Shown: in pieces, positions 22,585 through 34,266 of the stretch
How the letters are laid out: each line of letters begins with the position of its first letter
How positions within the stretch are numbered: position 1 is the first letter of the stretch
Assembly (NCBI GenBank): GCA_030765065.1
Contig: CM060988.1
Location: forward strand, 174,323,065-174,387,064
DNA length: 64,000 bases
From: Deroplatys truncata
Taxonomy: Eukaryota > Arthropoda > Insecta > Mantodea > Mantidae
Reading direction: 5' to 3'
Notes under the pieces: generated by a model
The model's database searches: none
Told to the model about the DNA's origin: nothing
The model's input: only the letters and a program-made list of their open reading frames with translations
Made by a program: the position numbers and the translations under genes

Positions 22585-22671
22585 TAGTTTGCAATAAATT
22601 ACATATAAAGGTCGCATTATGTGATATAAAATATTTTATTTTTCAGTCTACATGTATTAAACGCAGTTCAA

Positions 22672-22835
22672 AACGTTTGATTTGTTACACTACATGAGTT
22701 TCTCCACGCACCCTTATACAAGCTATTTTTACAAAAGCTTTAGCTACTTCTCATTAATCGAGATTACATATTTCCTTGTAGGGTAGAGGAGGCTGAAACG
22801 GTAGAAAAATCTTTACGCAGCACGTTGCTATTTCG
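22672..22835 (-). mobile_element. H-element 3'-end fragment
   Basis: Only the 3' ~160 bp of a diverged minus-strand H-element remain (gttacactacatgagtttctccacg ... attaatcgag). Confidence 0.65.
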
Positions 22836-23962
22836 TTTTTGAGGGAGGGATCAGGAATAAGGATTTATGGAAAACATAACAAGGGATTAGCAGTTTGCCT
22901 CCATACAAGCTACCCTGCCGTAGCGGCTATGGTCCAAGGTTATCGAGATGTCGGCGCCGGGCGGTCGGCCAGTCGTCAACGTAAACACCTGGCTCGCTAT
23001 CAGCAGATAACTAGAACCTTCTCTCTCCATTCAGAGAACGTATCTAAATAGTTCTACAACATGCTAGAACCGTGTGGAAAGCGTCTACTGACTATATAAG
23101 CGAGCGATCTCGCGAGAAACTCCAAGTTTTGACTCGGCGAGTGCGACTCTGGTTCGATATCAAGAGCGACTCTTCGAGCGTGTGAATGGCGGCTTTGTGA
23201 CATTATGCGAGTGCTGATACGGAGCGACGGGCTGTGGAGGTCTTGTGTTCGAAGTGAAGTCCGAGTGAAGTAAACCGACCGGCTACGTCATGAAGGAAGG
23301 TGAAGTGACGGAGAATTGAATTAGTTCAGTTTAGTGAAGTGAATTCCCAGTGAAGGTGTACTACATAAAAACGAAACAGTGACAATGAAAACTGACAGTT
23401 GAAAAGCGCAATATTACATACCCAGAGGTTGTCACCAGAATAATACAGAAAATATAATTAAGCAAATATATCTTCGCATCAGGTCCGGGTTTACAGATTC
23501 CTTTCTTGAAGCTTCTTGCTTAATATATCATATCTTCAGTTTCTAGTCTTTGTCTAGTTGCAGGTATGGCTACAATGCTAATTCCGCATTATTAAAATTA
23601 CAATGGCCCTATAAATCGGCTCATAAACACATTTCTGTGGATTAACAATTTTAATCGTTACTAATTTTCGGCTCAGCTATTATAAAGCCATGACAGAGAG
23701 CTGACACACAAACGATCGAGCAGGAACAAACAAGAACATGGTCAGCAATGTGAAGACCGAGCGAGTCACTTACGCGTATGGGTATCAAAGGTGTAGACGG
23801 GCTTACCAAGGAAGCGCACCACACTTGTCCAGTTCCAGAACACAACTCACTTTATGATTGTAGAAGAAGCCCGACCAGGCCTGAAGTGGCGACGGTGGCG
23901 CTACCCCTAACCCATGCATGATTATAGGAACTATATTTAGGATAAGATAAGAAGATATAGGC
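22836..23962 (+). promoter_or_regulatory. GC-richer region with a possible core promoter
   Basis: This block is GC-richer than its surroundings. It contains a heat-shock-element-like dyad (aGAAccTTCt, 23013-23022), further GAA/TTC pentamers, and a TATA box (TATATAAG, 23093-23100) followed by CG-containing sequence. The TATA and following leader could be an LTR promoter or the promoter and 5' exon of a host gene. I could not find matching TG...CA ends with target duplications, and no clear ORF follows. Nothing is recognised in 23480-23962. Confidence 0.3.
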
Positions 23963-24078
23963 ACTCTCTACTACATATAGTAAGTATTGCATTCCACCCA
24001 AAAATCCGAACCGAAATTTCACTGGAAATATATACTTTGAGGCGCCCTGAATAAAAAAAACAGTTTTAGAAAAAGGTC

Positions 24079-24131
<53 letters not shown>

Positions 24132-24795
24132 CTGTGAACAGCATAATTTAAAAACGAAAAGTGGAATAAATACCACACTTGGAATTTAAATTCAGTATCT
24201 TCCAAAGATGCGACAGGAAGATTTTCAAGCAAATCCCCCCACCCCAGACTACACTTTACATAGTACATTGTTCGAAAATGTTTTATTTTCCTTAAAAATG
24301 GCTCTAACGATTAGAATAGAATATCACACATTTAAAATATTTTCATGATAAATAAAACGTATATCTTGAATTTTCTGGGAATGCCCCCAGAAGTCCTCTT
24401 CATTCTGAATCACTTTTGCATGACTGGTAAGCCGTAAGAGATAGACAAAATTTTGAGCTCGTTAAAACAAACAATTTGTCTTTTTTGTGTGGTGAGCCAA
24501 TTCCGAGACATTCCTTGTTATTCGTTTGAATTTTCCAACACTTATACTTTTTCTCAAATGGGAATTGTTATTCGTTTTTTTATGTCCTGGACGTACAAAG
24601 AGAATGGAATACTCCACACAGCAACCAGCGCTTAAAATATTTGACTATCGCTTAAAGCCTACCAATTCCCTTGCATCTACAAGAAAATTAGCAATAAGAT
24701 TAACATCTCGATTAACATGAAGCATATGGAGAATAAGCGTTTGTAAAAATAATTTGTACACGAGTAGAGAAATCATGTGATTGCAACACATCAGA
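23963..24795 (+). mobile_element. H-element with a long (TG)n core
   Basis: A diverged plus-strand copy whose core dinucleotide has expanded to about 49 bp of pure TG (24081-24129). The 5' palindrome has lost the 'aggggaag' part. The 3' end is gagtagagaaatcatgtgattgcaacacatcag. Confidence 0.82.
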
Positions 24796-25223
24796 TTTTT
24801 TTGAACAAACAATAAATGCAGTGAGGTACAGGAACAACTTCCTCACACCACCGAGGACTTTGAATGCCAGTCTGGATTTTTTCAACAAGACGTTGCTACC
24901 GCGCATACAGTTGATGAATCATGAAATGTACTTCAGGAAGTTTTGGAATATACGATAATGAGGATTATGGCCCTTACGATTCTCTGATTCAAGTGTATGT
25001 GAATTTTATCATTGGGGGGAAATTGAAAAATAAAACGTTTGCAATAAACCCCAGTACATTGGAAGAACCAATAGAAAACATCAGACGAGAAATTCATTCA
25101 ATTTTGAATATTGAGCTCTCGAAAATCCGAGATACGGCTGCTGGAGAGCGAGCCGCCATGCGGTGGCCACAGTGTGAAGAAAAAGCACTATATTAGAGAC
25201 ACACCACATCGTACGCAGGAAAA
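24796..25223 (+). pseudogene. Mariner-type transposase C-terminal fragment
   Basis: The frame at 25040-25130 reads NPSTLEEPIENIRREIHSI, matching the 'KPRTLEELKxNIRREI' region near the C-terminus of mariner/Tc1-related transposases. The sequence before it is only weakly alignable. No terminal repeats are recognised, so it is an orphan fragment between two H-elements. Confidence 0.55.
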
Positions 25224-26040
25224 AAATCTGATGTCTTACACTCACGTGACTTTCTCTAGTCTTGTACAAACTATTTTTACAAACGCTTATTCTCCATATG
25301 CTTCATGTTAATCGAGATGTTAATCTTATTGCAAGGAGAATATGGTAGTATTTAAGCGATAGTCAAATATTTTAAGAGCTGGTTGCTATGTGGCGCATTC
25401 CATTCTCTTTGCATGTCCAGGACATTAAAAAAATGAATAACGAATTCCCATTTGAGAAAAAGTATAAATATTGGAAAATTTAAGGGAATAACAAGCAATA
25501 TCTCGAAAATGGTTCACTCAACAAAAGAAATGTATGACATAAATTATGTATTTTAACTCAATCTACATTTGTTGTGTAATAAAACTTTGTCTATCTCTTA
25601 TGGTTTACCAGTTATGTAAAAGTCGTTCACAATGAGGAATACTTTTGGAGACATTCCCAGAAAATTCCAGATATACATTTTATTTGTCATGAAAGTATCT
25701 TAAATATGATTTTAATCAAAATCGTTAGAACCATTTTTGAGAAGATTAAAATTTTCGAAAAATGTTCCATGTAAAGGGTAATCTGGGGTGAGGGGATTTT
25801 CTTGAAAACCTTCGTGTCGCATCTCTGGAAGATACTAAACCTAAATACCAAGTTTGGTGTTTATCCGACTGTTCGTTTCTGAGTTATGCTGTTCACAGAC
25901 ACACACACGGACATGTTTCCAAAAATGCTTTTTTTGGATTCAGGGTGTCTCAAAACATGTATTTCCGGTGAAATCTCGGTATCGAATTTTTGGGTGGAAC
26001 ATAATACTTCCCCTACTTACTATAGGTAGTAGAGAAAGTA
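25224..26040 (-). mobile_element. H-element, full length
   Basis: Minus-strand copy with both ends (tctgatgtcttacactcacgtgac ... taggtagtagagaaagta). The core is reduced to a short (CA)n. Confidence 0.9.
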
Positions 26041-26404
26041 AAAATACATGTGACGGATTTAGGAGTATCTGGCACAGGATTAAGGAAGGTGGCAGGCGGT
26101 TCATAATAATACGACCGAAACCGAATAAAACGAACGTTTGTTGGCCATGATCTAGAAACCTGACACCAACCGTCCGTGAAGTTAGTCTTGGAGATGTAGA
26201 CTGAGAGGTGTGTATTGATTTACTGTTGATTCTGTGTAGGATGTTGGTAATGTAGTCCTTCAGGTTGCGTTCCATATCCTCGATAGTGCCTGAAGTTCCC
26301 CTGAAACGGAACTTGATTTTATTGGGCGTGAGCCTTTCTGCGGTGTGTCGTCTAGAACTGTCAAGTAGGATATAAATACCATTAAAAGTATCATAGGTTA
26401 TCAC
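26041..26404 (-). other. Unrecognised open frame
   Basis: The minus strand is open from an ATG at 26404 (YDTFNGIYILLDSSRRHT..., then KIKFRFRG, then an Asp/Glu-rich region) down to the H-element boundary at about 26040. The composition looks protein-like, not like a shadow. I cannot assign a family; it could be a transposon protein fragment or a host exon. The apparent continuation into the H-element is an accident of the junction. Confidence 0.3.
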
Positions 26405-26496
26405 TTTATATTTTTAAAAGAAAACTTATATGATTGGTTAATTTTAAATTAGTTTTTTGTTTCAGCCGAGTATATAAATGTAACCCAATATCATAT

Positions 26497-27280
26497 TGTC
26501 ACGGGTGGAATAGGGGTTTAAATGGATTAAGATGCCACTATTTAGTCGCAGGTAACTGGAGGGGTAACTCAGAGGATGCAAGGAGTGTGGCAGCCCCGAC
26601 GTGTGGCAGGAGACCCGTGCGTCTCCTACACACACTACTTCGTACTTAGGGGTTCGTACTCGAGCCAGAGTACTCGCTAACCAACGAGGAAACCCAGGAT
26701 GGGGAAGGTCTTTAAGGTTTCCTGCATTTAATGCGATATGCCATGGGAAGGACACAGGTATGATCAAGGGGGGTCCTAAACTATCACATGGTACTCAAAA
26801 CTTGTAGAAAAACATAATTTATTATAATCATAGCACGAGGCCGGAAGAGAGGATTACAAATACACAAATAAAATATTACCTTATCTGCAGTGAGGCGTGA
26901 TGATGCCTGATGCTTAGGTGTTCGTTGTTATCCCATTTTAAAATAACACTTTTTGACCACGTGATTGTTCAAGAAGACGACCGACGTGGATTCGGGTAGC
27001 GACAAGATCCAAAATCAACCAGAGGCATAGAACTCGGGGTTTATATACATAACCTGGCTAGACGCGGCACTACGTCATTATTCGGTTGAACGTCGTCGCT
27101 ACAACTTAGCTATTTGCCGGGCAATGGCTCGAGGTTGAATGCCATCTGACGCAGCGGCTTCCGAGTCTCGCCACTTGGCTACCAAATGGTAGCTTTAAGT
27201 TTCATGATTAACAAGAATTAGATGGACAAAACCTATGCATTAATTACTATACTAATGCTATGGCAAAGTGAACCATGACA
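26497..27280 (-). mobile_element. Solo LTR, family LTR-B
   Basis: The 784-bp unit has TGTCACGG...CCATGACA ends and a 4-bp target duplication ATAT (26493-26496 and 27281-27284). On the minus strand a TATATAA box (complement at 27041-27047) precedes an AATAAA signal (complement at 26818-26823) by about 220 bp, as in U3-R-U5. It is unrelated to LTR-A. No internal retrotransposon sequence is attached. Confidence 0.8.
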
Positions 27281-27344
27281 ATATTATAACTAAGCATTTG
27301 TTGTGTCAAGCCATTGTGTGTATAAATTAAGGCTAACTATTGTT

Positions 27345-27346
27345 AC

Positions 27347-27389
<43 letters not shown>
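27345..27389. repeat. (ATT)n microsatellite
   Basis: About 15 uninterrupted ATT/TTA units. A polypyrimidine-AG (ctgtttcag) follows directly, but no exon signal lies beyond it. Confidence 0.95.
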
Positions 27390-27559
27390 TCTGTTTCAGG
27401 CAGCTTGAATGATCAGCGCTATCTAGGGCCAATGTATGGTGACAATTTTTCTTGAACGACTGCACGAAGATTATTCTTCATAAAAAAAACACTTAAAATC
27501 GTAACTAATGCAGTTTTATGTATAAAAATTAAACAATTGAAGCAATGAATTGTATTTTC

Positions 27560-27935
27560 ATTTGACACTTCATTTCCCATATGCTCTCAGCGAAGAAAAG
27601 TATTCCACTTTGACATCGGATCATGGAATACTAAATCCAATGAACCTAACCTCCGCAGAAAGAAACACTATTATACGAATTGTTCCCAATCAAATGATGC
27701 CATGAGATCTTGAGTTTGTTTGGCTATGTGTGGCCGGGCATTGTCACTCATTATTGTATTTCCATAAACCTCGCACAATTGGCGATGAATGCTTGCTGCC
27801 GTAACATTTCTCGCACTCAAAAAACGAATCTGACTTCACAGATGGTTACAGCTTTGAATATTTCGAAACGCTCTACCAACAGGAAAACTCAAAGTGACGA
27901 TTGCTCGTAGCTGCGTCTGGTTTCCTAATGAATGG
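27560..27935 (-). pseudogene. Mariner transposase fragment around the second catalytic Asp
   Basis: The minus strand encodes YGNTIMSDNARPHIAKQT followed by an M-ASFDWEQF stretch (27768-27680), which is the second-Asp region of DD34D mariners. Weak homology continues on both sides. The ends of the element are not visible, so this is an old internal fragment. Confidence 0.65.
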
Positions 27936-28004
27936 AAGAGGTGAACGCGCATGCTCAAAATTGTGACTGCAGCGGCAAAATACTAAAACAGTATTTACTT
28001 TTAA

Positions 28005-29659
28005 AATCTGATGTCTTTCTCTGCTTATATACAAACTATTTTTACAAACGCTTATTCTCCATCTACTTCACGTTAATCGAGATAAACATTTACAGAAACT
28101 CTCTTATTGCTAATTTTCTTGTAGGTGTAGGGGGCATATGGTAGGCTTTGAGGCAGTATTTTTAACACTTAAATGATTTCAGTCCAATTATATAATATAA
28201 AATATAATAACAGCCCGCCGTAAAGCAATATGTGTATAAATAACACACAAAATGTATGTAACAGGCATTGTATTATGTTTGTATTATTATGTACATGTTT
28301 AACAATGTTATGTGTATGTATTAAGTAATTTAACAATGTTGGAGCTGTGATAATATAGGTCAAAAGTTGCTAACAATGGGTAACCTTGAGGCAATAATGA
28401 ATTGGAAAGTTTAATAATGCTACTAGTAATTCTTGGAACAACAATAAATAGCCAATCAACAACCAGAAAAAAGCTTAAGTTAAATAAAAGTATTCTTTTG
28501 GAGTAGGATTAGCCAATCAGAAACTAAAATAGAGCAAATTATACAAATTTATAAGTCAGTTGCTTGTAGACAGCGTTCCTAACTGGACGCGAGACGCATC
28601 CTCGAGAAGTTTAATACGTATTCAGTGTGAGACAAAATTTCATTACGGCGAGGATATTATAAAGTTTACGTGTTTAAAAAAGTGCAAGTAATTAATGAAT
28701 AATCTCACAGCTCTCTGTATCAGTGAAGTGTTATTTAATCGTGTCAAGGATTAATAAAAGGAGTGAAGTAAAAATTATAATCTGTGTAAGCCTACATTCT
28801 TTAACTGTATCACACCCTGTTAAGAGAAACAAGTTTCTACAAATTAATACTGACGCAGCCGAGGCAAACATAAGTATATATAATATTTAAAGAAACATTA
28901 AAATACAAAGTTGAAAGTAAAGTTGGGGCGAAGTCCAACAGAAAGTAAACTTGGGGCGAAGACCACCGCAAGCTTTGTACCATACGTGGGGCAGTTACAT
29001 CAAGCTTTGGCTCCCCAACACAAGAACTACAATACAACTCCAACCTCCTAAAAATAAACCTTCTTCAGCTTTAAGCGATAGTCAAATCTGGTTGCTCTGT
29101 AGAGCATTCCATTCTCTTTGCCTGCCCAGGACTAAAAAGAAAAGAAAAGGAGAAAAAAAAAGAATAGCGGATTTCCATCTCAGGAAAAGTATAAATATTG
29201 TAACGTTCAAACAAATAACGAGTAATAACTCGTAAATGGTTCGTTCCACAAAAAATGTATATGACATAAATTGTGTACTTTAACGAGATCTACATTTTTT
29301 GTGTAGTAAAATTTTTGTCTGTCTCTTACGGTTTACAAGTTAATGCGAAGGGCATTCAGAATGAAGAGGTTTTTCGGGGACATTTCCAGAGAATTCAACA
29401 TCTACATCTCATTTGCCTTGTAAATATCTTAAATATGATATTTTAATTAAAATCGTTAGAGAAAATTTTGAAAAACAAAAATTTTCGAAAAATGTTCCAT
29501 TTAAGGGTAGTTTGGGGTGGGAGGATTTTCTTAAAAATCTTCGTGTCGCATCCTTGCAAGATACTAAACTCTTAATATACCAGTTTGGTAATTATCCGAA
29601 TTTTCGTTTTTGAGTTATGCTGTTCACAGACACATACACGGGGACATGTAGGGAAAGTA
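28005..29659 (-). mobile_element. H-element split by solo LTR-A4
   Basis: Pieces 28005-28148 and 29072-29659 join into one minus-strand copy ('ggtaggctt' + 'taagcgatag'). The 5' end is shortened: the sequence jumps from the core straight to 'gggaaagta'. Confidence 0.8.
28149..29067 (+). mobile_element. Solo LTR, family LTR-A (copy A4)
   Basis: A 919-bp unit from TGAGGCAGTATTTTTAACAC to CTTCTTCA with target duplication GCTT (28145-28148 and 29068-29071). The interrupted H-element supplies the empty site. An AATAAA (about 28754) lies before the U5-like part. It is the inverse-oriented counterpart of copy A2 over its whole length. Confidence 0.87.
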
Positions 29660-29665
29660 AAAACA

Positions 29666-30424
29666 TGCCTCATGTGTCGTAAAACTCGAACAAATAACAA
29701 AGAATATCTCGGAAATGGTTAACGCCACAAAAGTTTTATTTAATATAAATTGTGTGCTTTAAGGAGATCTAAATCTTTTGTGTCGTAAGATTGTATCTAA
29801 ACGAGTGGAATGAATCAGGCGGTAACATCTGTTGTCCGCATTCGGGAGATCCCGTGTTCAAACCCCCGGGATCGACTAATATGACCAATGGTTTTCTCGT
29901 GGTTTCCCTTAATCGCTATGCGGATGCTGGGTTGGATTATTTGATCCGCGAATTTTCCAATCATCTCTTTCATCAGTATGTTTTGTTTCCTTCTTCTTCA
30001 CTGCCATACAGGCATTCGGCTAATTACCCTCTTGGTTATGCTATGATCCAGAGTTTGCTTGCTCCTGACAGGCTACTGAATCAAGGCGTTGACTGTATAA
30101 GTCCTTGGGGGAGGGGTGGTGGTCAAAGTCCTAAAAAGAGGAACGGTAATAAATTGAAGAGGAAGATTTTGCCTATATCTTAGTTTACCAATTACACTAA
30201 AATCATTCAGAATGCGCAGGACTTCATACGTATTCCATAAAATTCAAGATATTTGCAATTTATTTGCCATTGAAACATCTTAAACACGTGTTATAATGAG
30301 ATCTACATTTGTTCTGAAGGATGTTTTTGTCTATTTCTTACGGTTTACAAGTCATTCTGAGACAATTCAAGATATATATTTTATTTTTCATGAAAATATC
30401 TTAAGCATATGTTATTTTAATAAA
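29666..30424 (-). mobile_element. H-element fragments carrying a SINE
   Basis: Minus-strand H-element interior at 29666-29799 resumes at 30165 after a SINE. A further partial piece (30290-30424) repeats the same interior, so at least two old copies are joined. Confidence 0.65.
29800..30164 (+). mobile_element. tRNA-headed SINE
   Basis: The tRNA-like head (ggcggtaacatctgttg..., B-box TGTTCAAACCC at 29855-29865) is followed by the 'tcgtggtttccc' module shared with the SINEs at 37598 and 54501. The words 'aagatt...tatct' occur on both sides and probably mark the target duplication. Confidence 0.75.
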
Positions 30425-30956
30425 AAATCTAATGTCATACAATCACATGACTCTATCGATTATTACTGGATATACAAAGTATTCTTACTGAAGCTTATTT
30501 TTCTATCTACTAGGTACATTTTAATCCAAATAAACCTTTGTATAAACAGCTACATTACACATTTCGTTATAGATACAAAGAGAACAACGACAGTCAAATG
30601 TTTAAGTACTGGACGCTATGTGCTAGCCTTAAAATTCCATACTGTTTCCATGACATCACGAGAAACAACTGTGTTGAAAGGACTTTAAGAGAATGACCAA
30701 GAAATGAAAAAATTTGAACTTTTAATAACAAATATATTAGAAATGCCTTATAAATAATTTGTGCGTTTTAAAGAGATCTAATTTCTTGTGTAGTAGTCGT
30801 GTTCACAGACACACGACACACACACGGACGTGTTTCCAAAAGTGCTTTATTTGGATTCAGGGCGACTCAAAACATGCATTTTCGTTGAAATCTAGGTATC
30901 GAATTATAAGGTAGAATACAATACTTCGCCTGCTTACTAGACGTAGTGGCGAAAGT
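30425..30956 (-). mobile_element. H-element, internally deleted
   Basis: Minus strand, both ends recognisable (tctaatgtcatacaatcacatgac ... gacgtagtggcgaaagta). It is about 300 bp shorter than full length. Confidence 0.75.
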
Positions 30957-31005
30957 AAAAACGTTAGCGCTGTATTATAGAAAATAAAAAATACCATACA
31001 TTTTT

Positions 31006-31972
31006 ACTTTCTCTACTACGTATAGTAAGTAGGGGAAGTGTTGTATTCCACCCAAAATTTCGATACCGAGATTTCACCGGAAATACATGTTTTGAGACCC
31101 CTTGAATCCAAAAAAAGAATTTTTGGAAACATATCCGCGCGCGTTCTATCTGTCTGTCTGTCTGACTGTGAACAGCATAACTCAGAAACGAACAGTCGGA
31201 TTAACACCAAACTTGGTGCTTAGGTTCAGTATCTTCCAGAGATGCGACACGATGGTTTTAAAGAAAATCCCTCCACCCCAAATTGCCCTTTACATGGAAC
31301 ATTTTTTGAAAATTTTAATTTTCTCAAAAATGGCTCTAACGATTTTGATTAAAATATCATATGTTTAAGATATATTCATGACAAATAAAATGTATATCTT
31401 GAATTTTCTGGGAATGTCTCCAAACGTATTCTTCATTGTGAACGACTTTTGCATAACTGGTAAACCATAAGAGATAAACAAAAGTTTACTATACAAAAAT
31501 GTAGATCGCGTTAAAATACACAATTTCTGTCATATGCATTTTTGTTTTCTTGAGTGAACCATTTTCAAGATATTGCTTGTTATTCCCTTAAATGTTTCAA
31601 TACTTATTTTCTCAAATGGGAATTCCTTATTCATTTTTTTTGTCTTGGATATGCAAAGAGTATTAATATGTGGCAAAGAGAATGGTGCTGCACCTAGCAA
31701 CCAGCTATTAAGAGAGATGTCCATGCTTAAAGGCTACTGTATTTCTATATTGCCCTTGCAAATACAAAACAAGGGGAACATAGTAGGCCTTAAGCGATAG
31801 TCAAATATTTTTAGAACTGGTCGCTATGTTTAAAATGTAATTGTCTTTGCATGTCAAAAGATCGTTTCCGCAAATGTTTATCTCGATTAATATGAAATAG
31901 ATTGAGAATAAGAGTTTGTAAAAATAGTTTGTTCAAGAGTAGAGAAAGTCATGTGAGTGTAACACATCAGAA
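31006..31972 (+). mobile_element. H-element, full length
   Basis: One of the longest copies (about 967 bp). It carries the long 3' region with 'cttggatatgcaaagagtattaat', which marks a subfamily also seen at 14836, 49346, 58908 and 63757. Confidence 0.9.
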
Positions 31973-32075
31973 TTTTCCATATAAAATGTAGTTTGGGCTG
32001 GGAGATTTTCTTGAAAATCTTCATGTCGCATCCTTGGAAGATACTGATCTTAAATACCAAATTATGATGTTCATG
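31973..32075 (-). mobile_element. H-element fragment
   Basis: About 100 bp of minus-strand interior (G-rich box and the 'cttcatgtcgcatccttggaag' motif), directly against the 3' end of the preceding copy. Confidence 0.65.
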
Positions 32076-32104
32076 ACGCACATTGACCTTTCCTTAAAAT
32101 GCCT

Positions 32105-33672
32105 TTTCCTTCTCTGCCACGTAATTAATCGTGCCATTCCATCAAAGAATTCGATACCATGATTTCACCGGAAATACATGTTTTGACTCCCTGATTCAAA
32201 AAAAAAATATTTTAGTCTCTCCCTGAAAAAAAACATTTTTAGAAAAAGTTCCGTGTATGCGTGTGTGTCTGTGAACAGCATAACTCAAAAGCGAAATGTC
32301 TGATAAATACGTGACTTGATATTTAGCTTTAGTACCTTCAAATAATGCGACACGAATATTTTAAAAATAAAATCTGATGTGTTACACTCACATGACTTTC
32401 TCTACTCTTGTACAAACTATTTTTACAAACGCTTATTCTCCATATGCTTCATGTTAATGGAGAGTCAATCTTATTGATAATTTTCTTGTAGATGCAAGGG
32501 GAATATGGTAGGTTTTAAGCGATAGACAAATATTTTAACGCTGGTTGCTATGTGGCGCATTCCATTCTCTTTGCATGTCCAGGACATAAAAAACCTGAAT
32601 AACGAATTTGAGAAAAAGTAAAAGTATTGGAAAATTTAAGGGAATAACAAGCAATATCTCGCAAACGGTTCACTCAACAAAAGAAATGTATATGACATAA
32701 ATTGTGTATTTTAACGCGATCTACATTTTTCGTGTAGTAAAATTTTGTCTATCTCTTATGGTTTACCAGTTATGAAAAAGTCGTTCATAACGAAGAATAC
32801 TTTTGGAGACATTCCCAGAAAATTCGAGATATACATTTTATTTGTCATGACAATATCTTAAACATATGATATTTTAATCAAAATCGTTAGAGCCGTTTTT
32901 GAGAAAATTAAAATTTTCGAAAAATGTTCCATGTAAAGGGTAGTCTGGGGTGGATGGATTTTCTTGAAAACCTTCGTGTCGCATCTCTGAAAGATACTGA
33001 ACCTAAATACCAAGTTTGGTGTTCATCCAACTGTTCGTTTTTGAGTTATGCTGTTCACAGCCACACAGACACACAGACAGACACACACACGGACATGTTT
33101 CCAAAAATGCTTTTTTTGGATTCAGGGGGTCTCAAAACATGTATTTCCGGTGAAATCTCGGTATCGAATTTTTGGGTGGAATACAATACTTCCCCTACTT
33201 ACTATACGTAGTAGAGAAAGTAATACTCCCATCTCAACTACCGTTTACATGGAACTTTTTACAACTTTTATTTTAAAACGAACAGGCTCCATCGATTTTA
33301 ATTAAAATATTATATATTCAAGACATTTACATGGCAATTAAAATCTATGTCTTGAATTTTCTGGGAATACCCTGTGAAGTCCGCTTCATTCTGAAGCAAT
33401 TTTGTATAATCTTGATAAACGTTAAGCGTTAGGCGAAAAAGTACTATCCAAGATTGTAGTTCTCCCTTAAAACACCCAATTTATTTAAAATAACCTTTTC
33501 TGTGGAATAATGCATTTCCAATGAATGCTTTATTAATGGTTCCGATTGTTCAATTCTTTGCCATTCTATTTAAGTCCCGACGATTTTCAGTTGTTTCTCG
33601 CGATGTCATGTATAGTCACTAATAAGCGCTATTGGGTAGAGAATATCGTGTGAATGTAATACATCAGGCTTT
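32105..33672 (+). mobile_element. H-element, outer old copy split by a younger one
   Basis: Plus-strand parts 32105-32369 and 33222-33672 are one diverged copy: 'gcgacacgaatatttt' continues as 'ctcccatctcaactacc' across the insertion. It has a small duplication of the 'ctgaaaaaaaacatttt' region near 32220. Confidence 0.78.
32370..33221 (-). mobile_element. H-element, full length, nested in an inverted H-element
   Basis: Minus-strand, about 852 bp, both ends present. It inserted in an A-rich tract of the outer copy, which is the T tract seen from its own orientation. Confidence 0.9.
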
Positions 33673-33780
33673 TTTTGCATTCAGGAGTCTTAGAACATTC
33701 ATTTCTAATGAAATCTCGGTATAGAATTTTTGGATCGAATTGCAATACTTCCTCTAATAGGTAGGTAGGAGAGAAAGTAA
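33673..33780 (-). mobile_element. H-element 5'-end fragment
   Basis: About 108 bp of diverged 5' end (aatctcggtatagaatttttgg ... taggagagaaagtaa). Confidence 0.65.
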
Positions 33781-33961
33781 ATGTAACAGCTATTTTTGCA
33801 ACTTCTATTAGAAATGTGATGATTTGAAGTCTCTTTATTCCCAGGGTGACAGGATAATGGAGAAATACGTTCATCATGATCAATTTCTAATTTGATAGCC
33901 GCTCTGAAAGAGCGAATCCTCTTGTAATAAAGTTTAATACTCCGATGTGTCGAAAGCTCAG

Positions 33962-34162
33962 GAATTGAAAGTACAACGTATGGATGTTCCAAATGCTTTA
34001 TTTTTCAATATTGAACTCTTAAAGAGTTACAACTTACAAGTGTTGGTTTATAATGATAAATACTTGGACATATGTGTAGAAGTTCAAGTAGAATTATCTT
34101 CAGATACCTTCGGTAAAAGGCGCAGGTCTCCTTCTAAACTGGCTGTAACAAAGCAGAAATAA
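33962..34162 (+). CDS. Possible 3'-terminal coding exon, unknown protein
   Basis: The frame is open from an AG acceptor (gctcAG, 33956-33961) to a TAA at 34160-34162 and has no ATG. AATAAA (34158-34163) overlaps the stop and AATAAATAAATAATA follows. The 66-residue peptide has alternating hydrophobic stretches (LFFNIELLKSYNLQVLVYN) and ends in a basic, nuclear-signal-like GKRRRSPSK. It is not shared with any repeat in the window, which is unusual here. The pyrimidine tract before the acceptor is weak. I cannot name a family. Confidence 0.35.
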   Translation, partial: ELKVQRMDVPNALFFNIELLKSYNLQVLVYNDKYLDICVEVQVELSSDTFGKRRRSPSKLAVTKQK

Positions 34163-34266
34163 ATAAATAATACTATCAACACTGCTACTACTACTAAGTT
34201 ATTATTATTGTTATTATTAATAACATTATGATAATACTTTTCTCGTTTTACAATATATAAGCAGTT

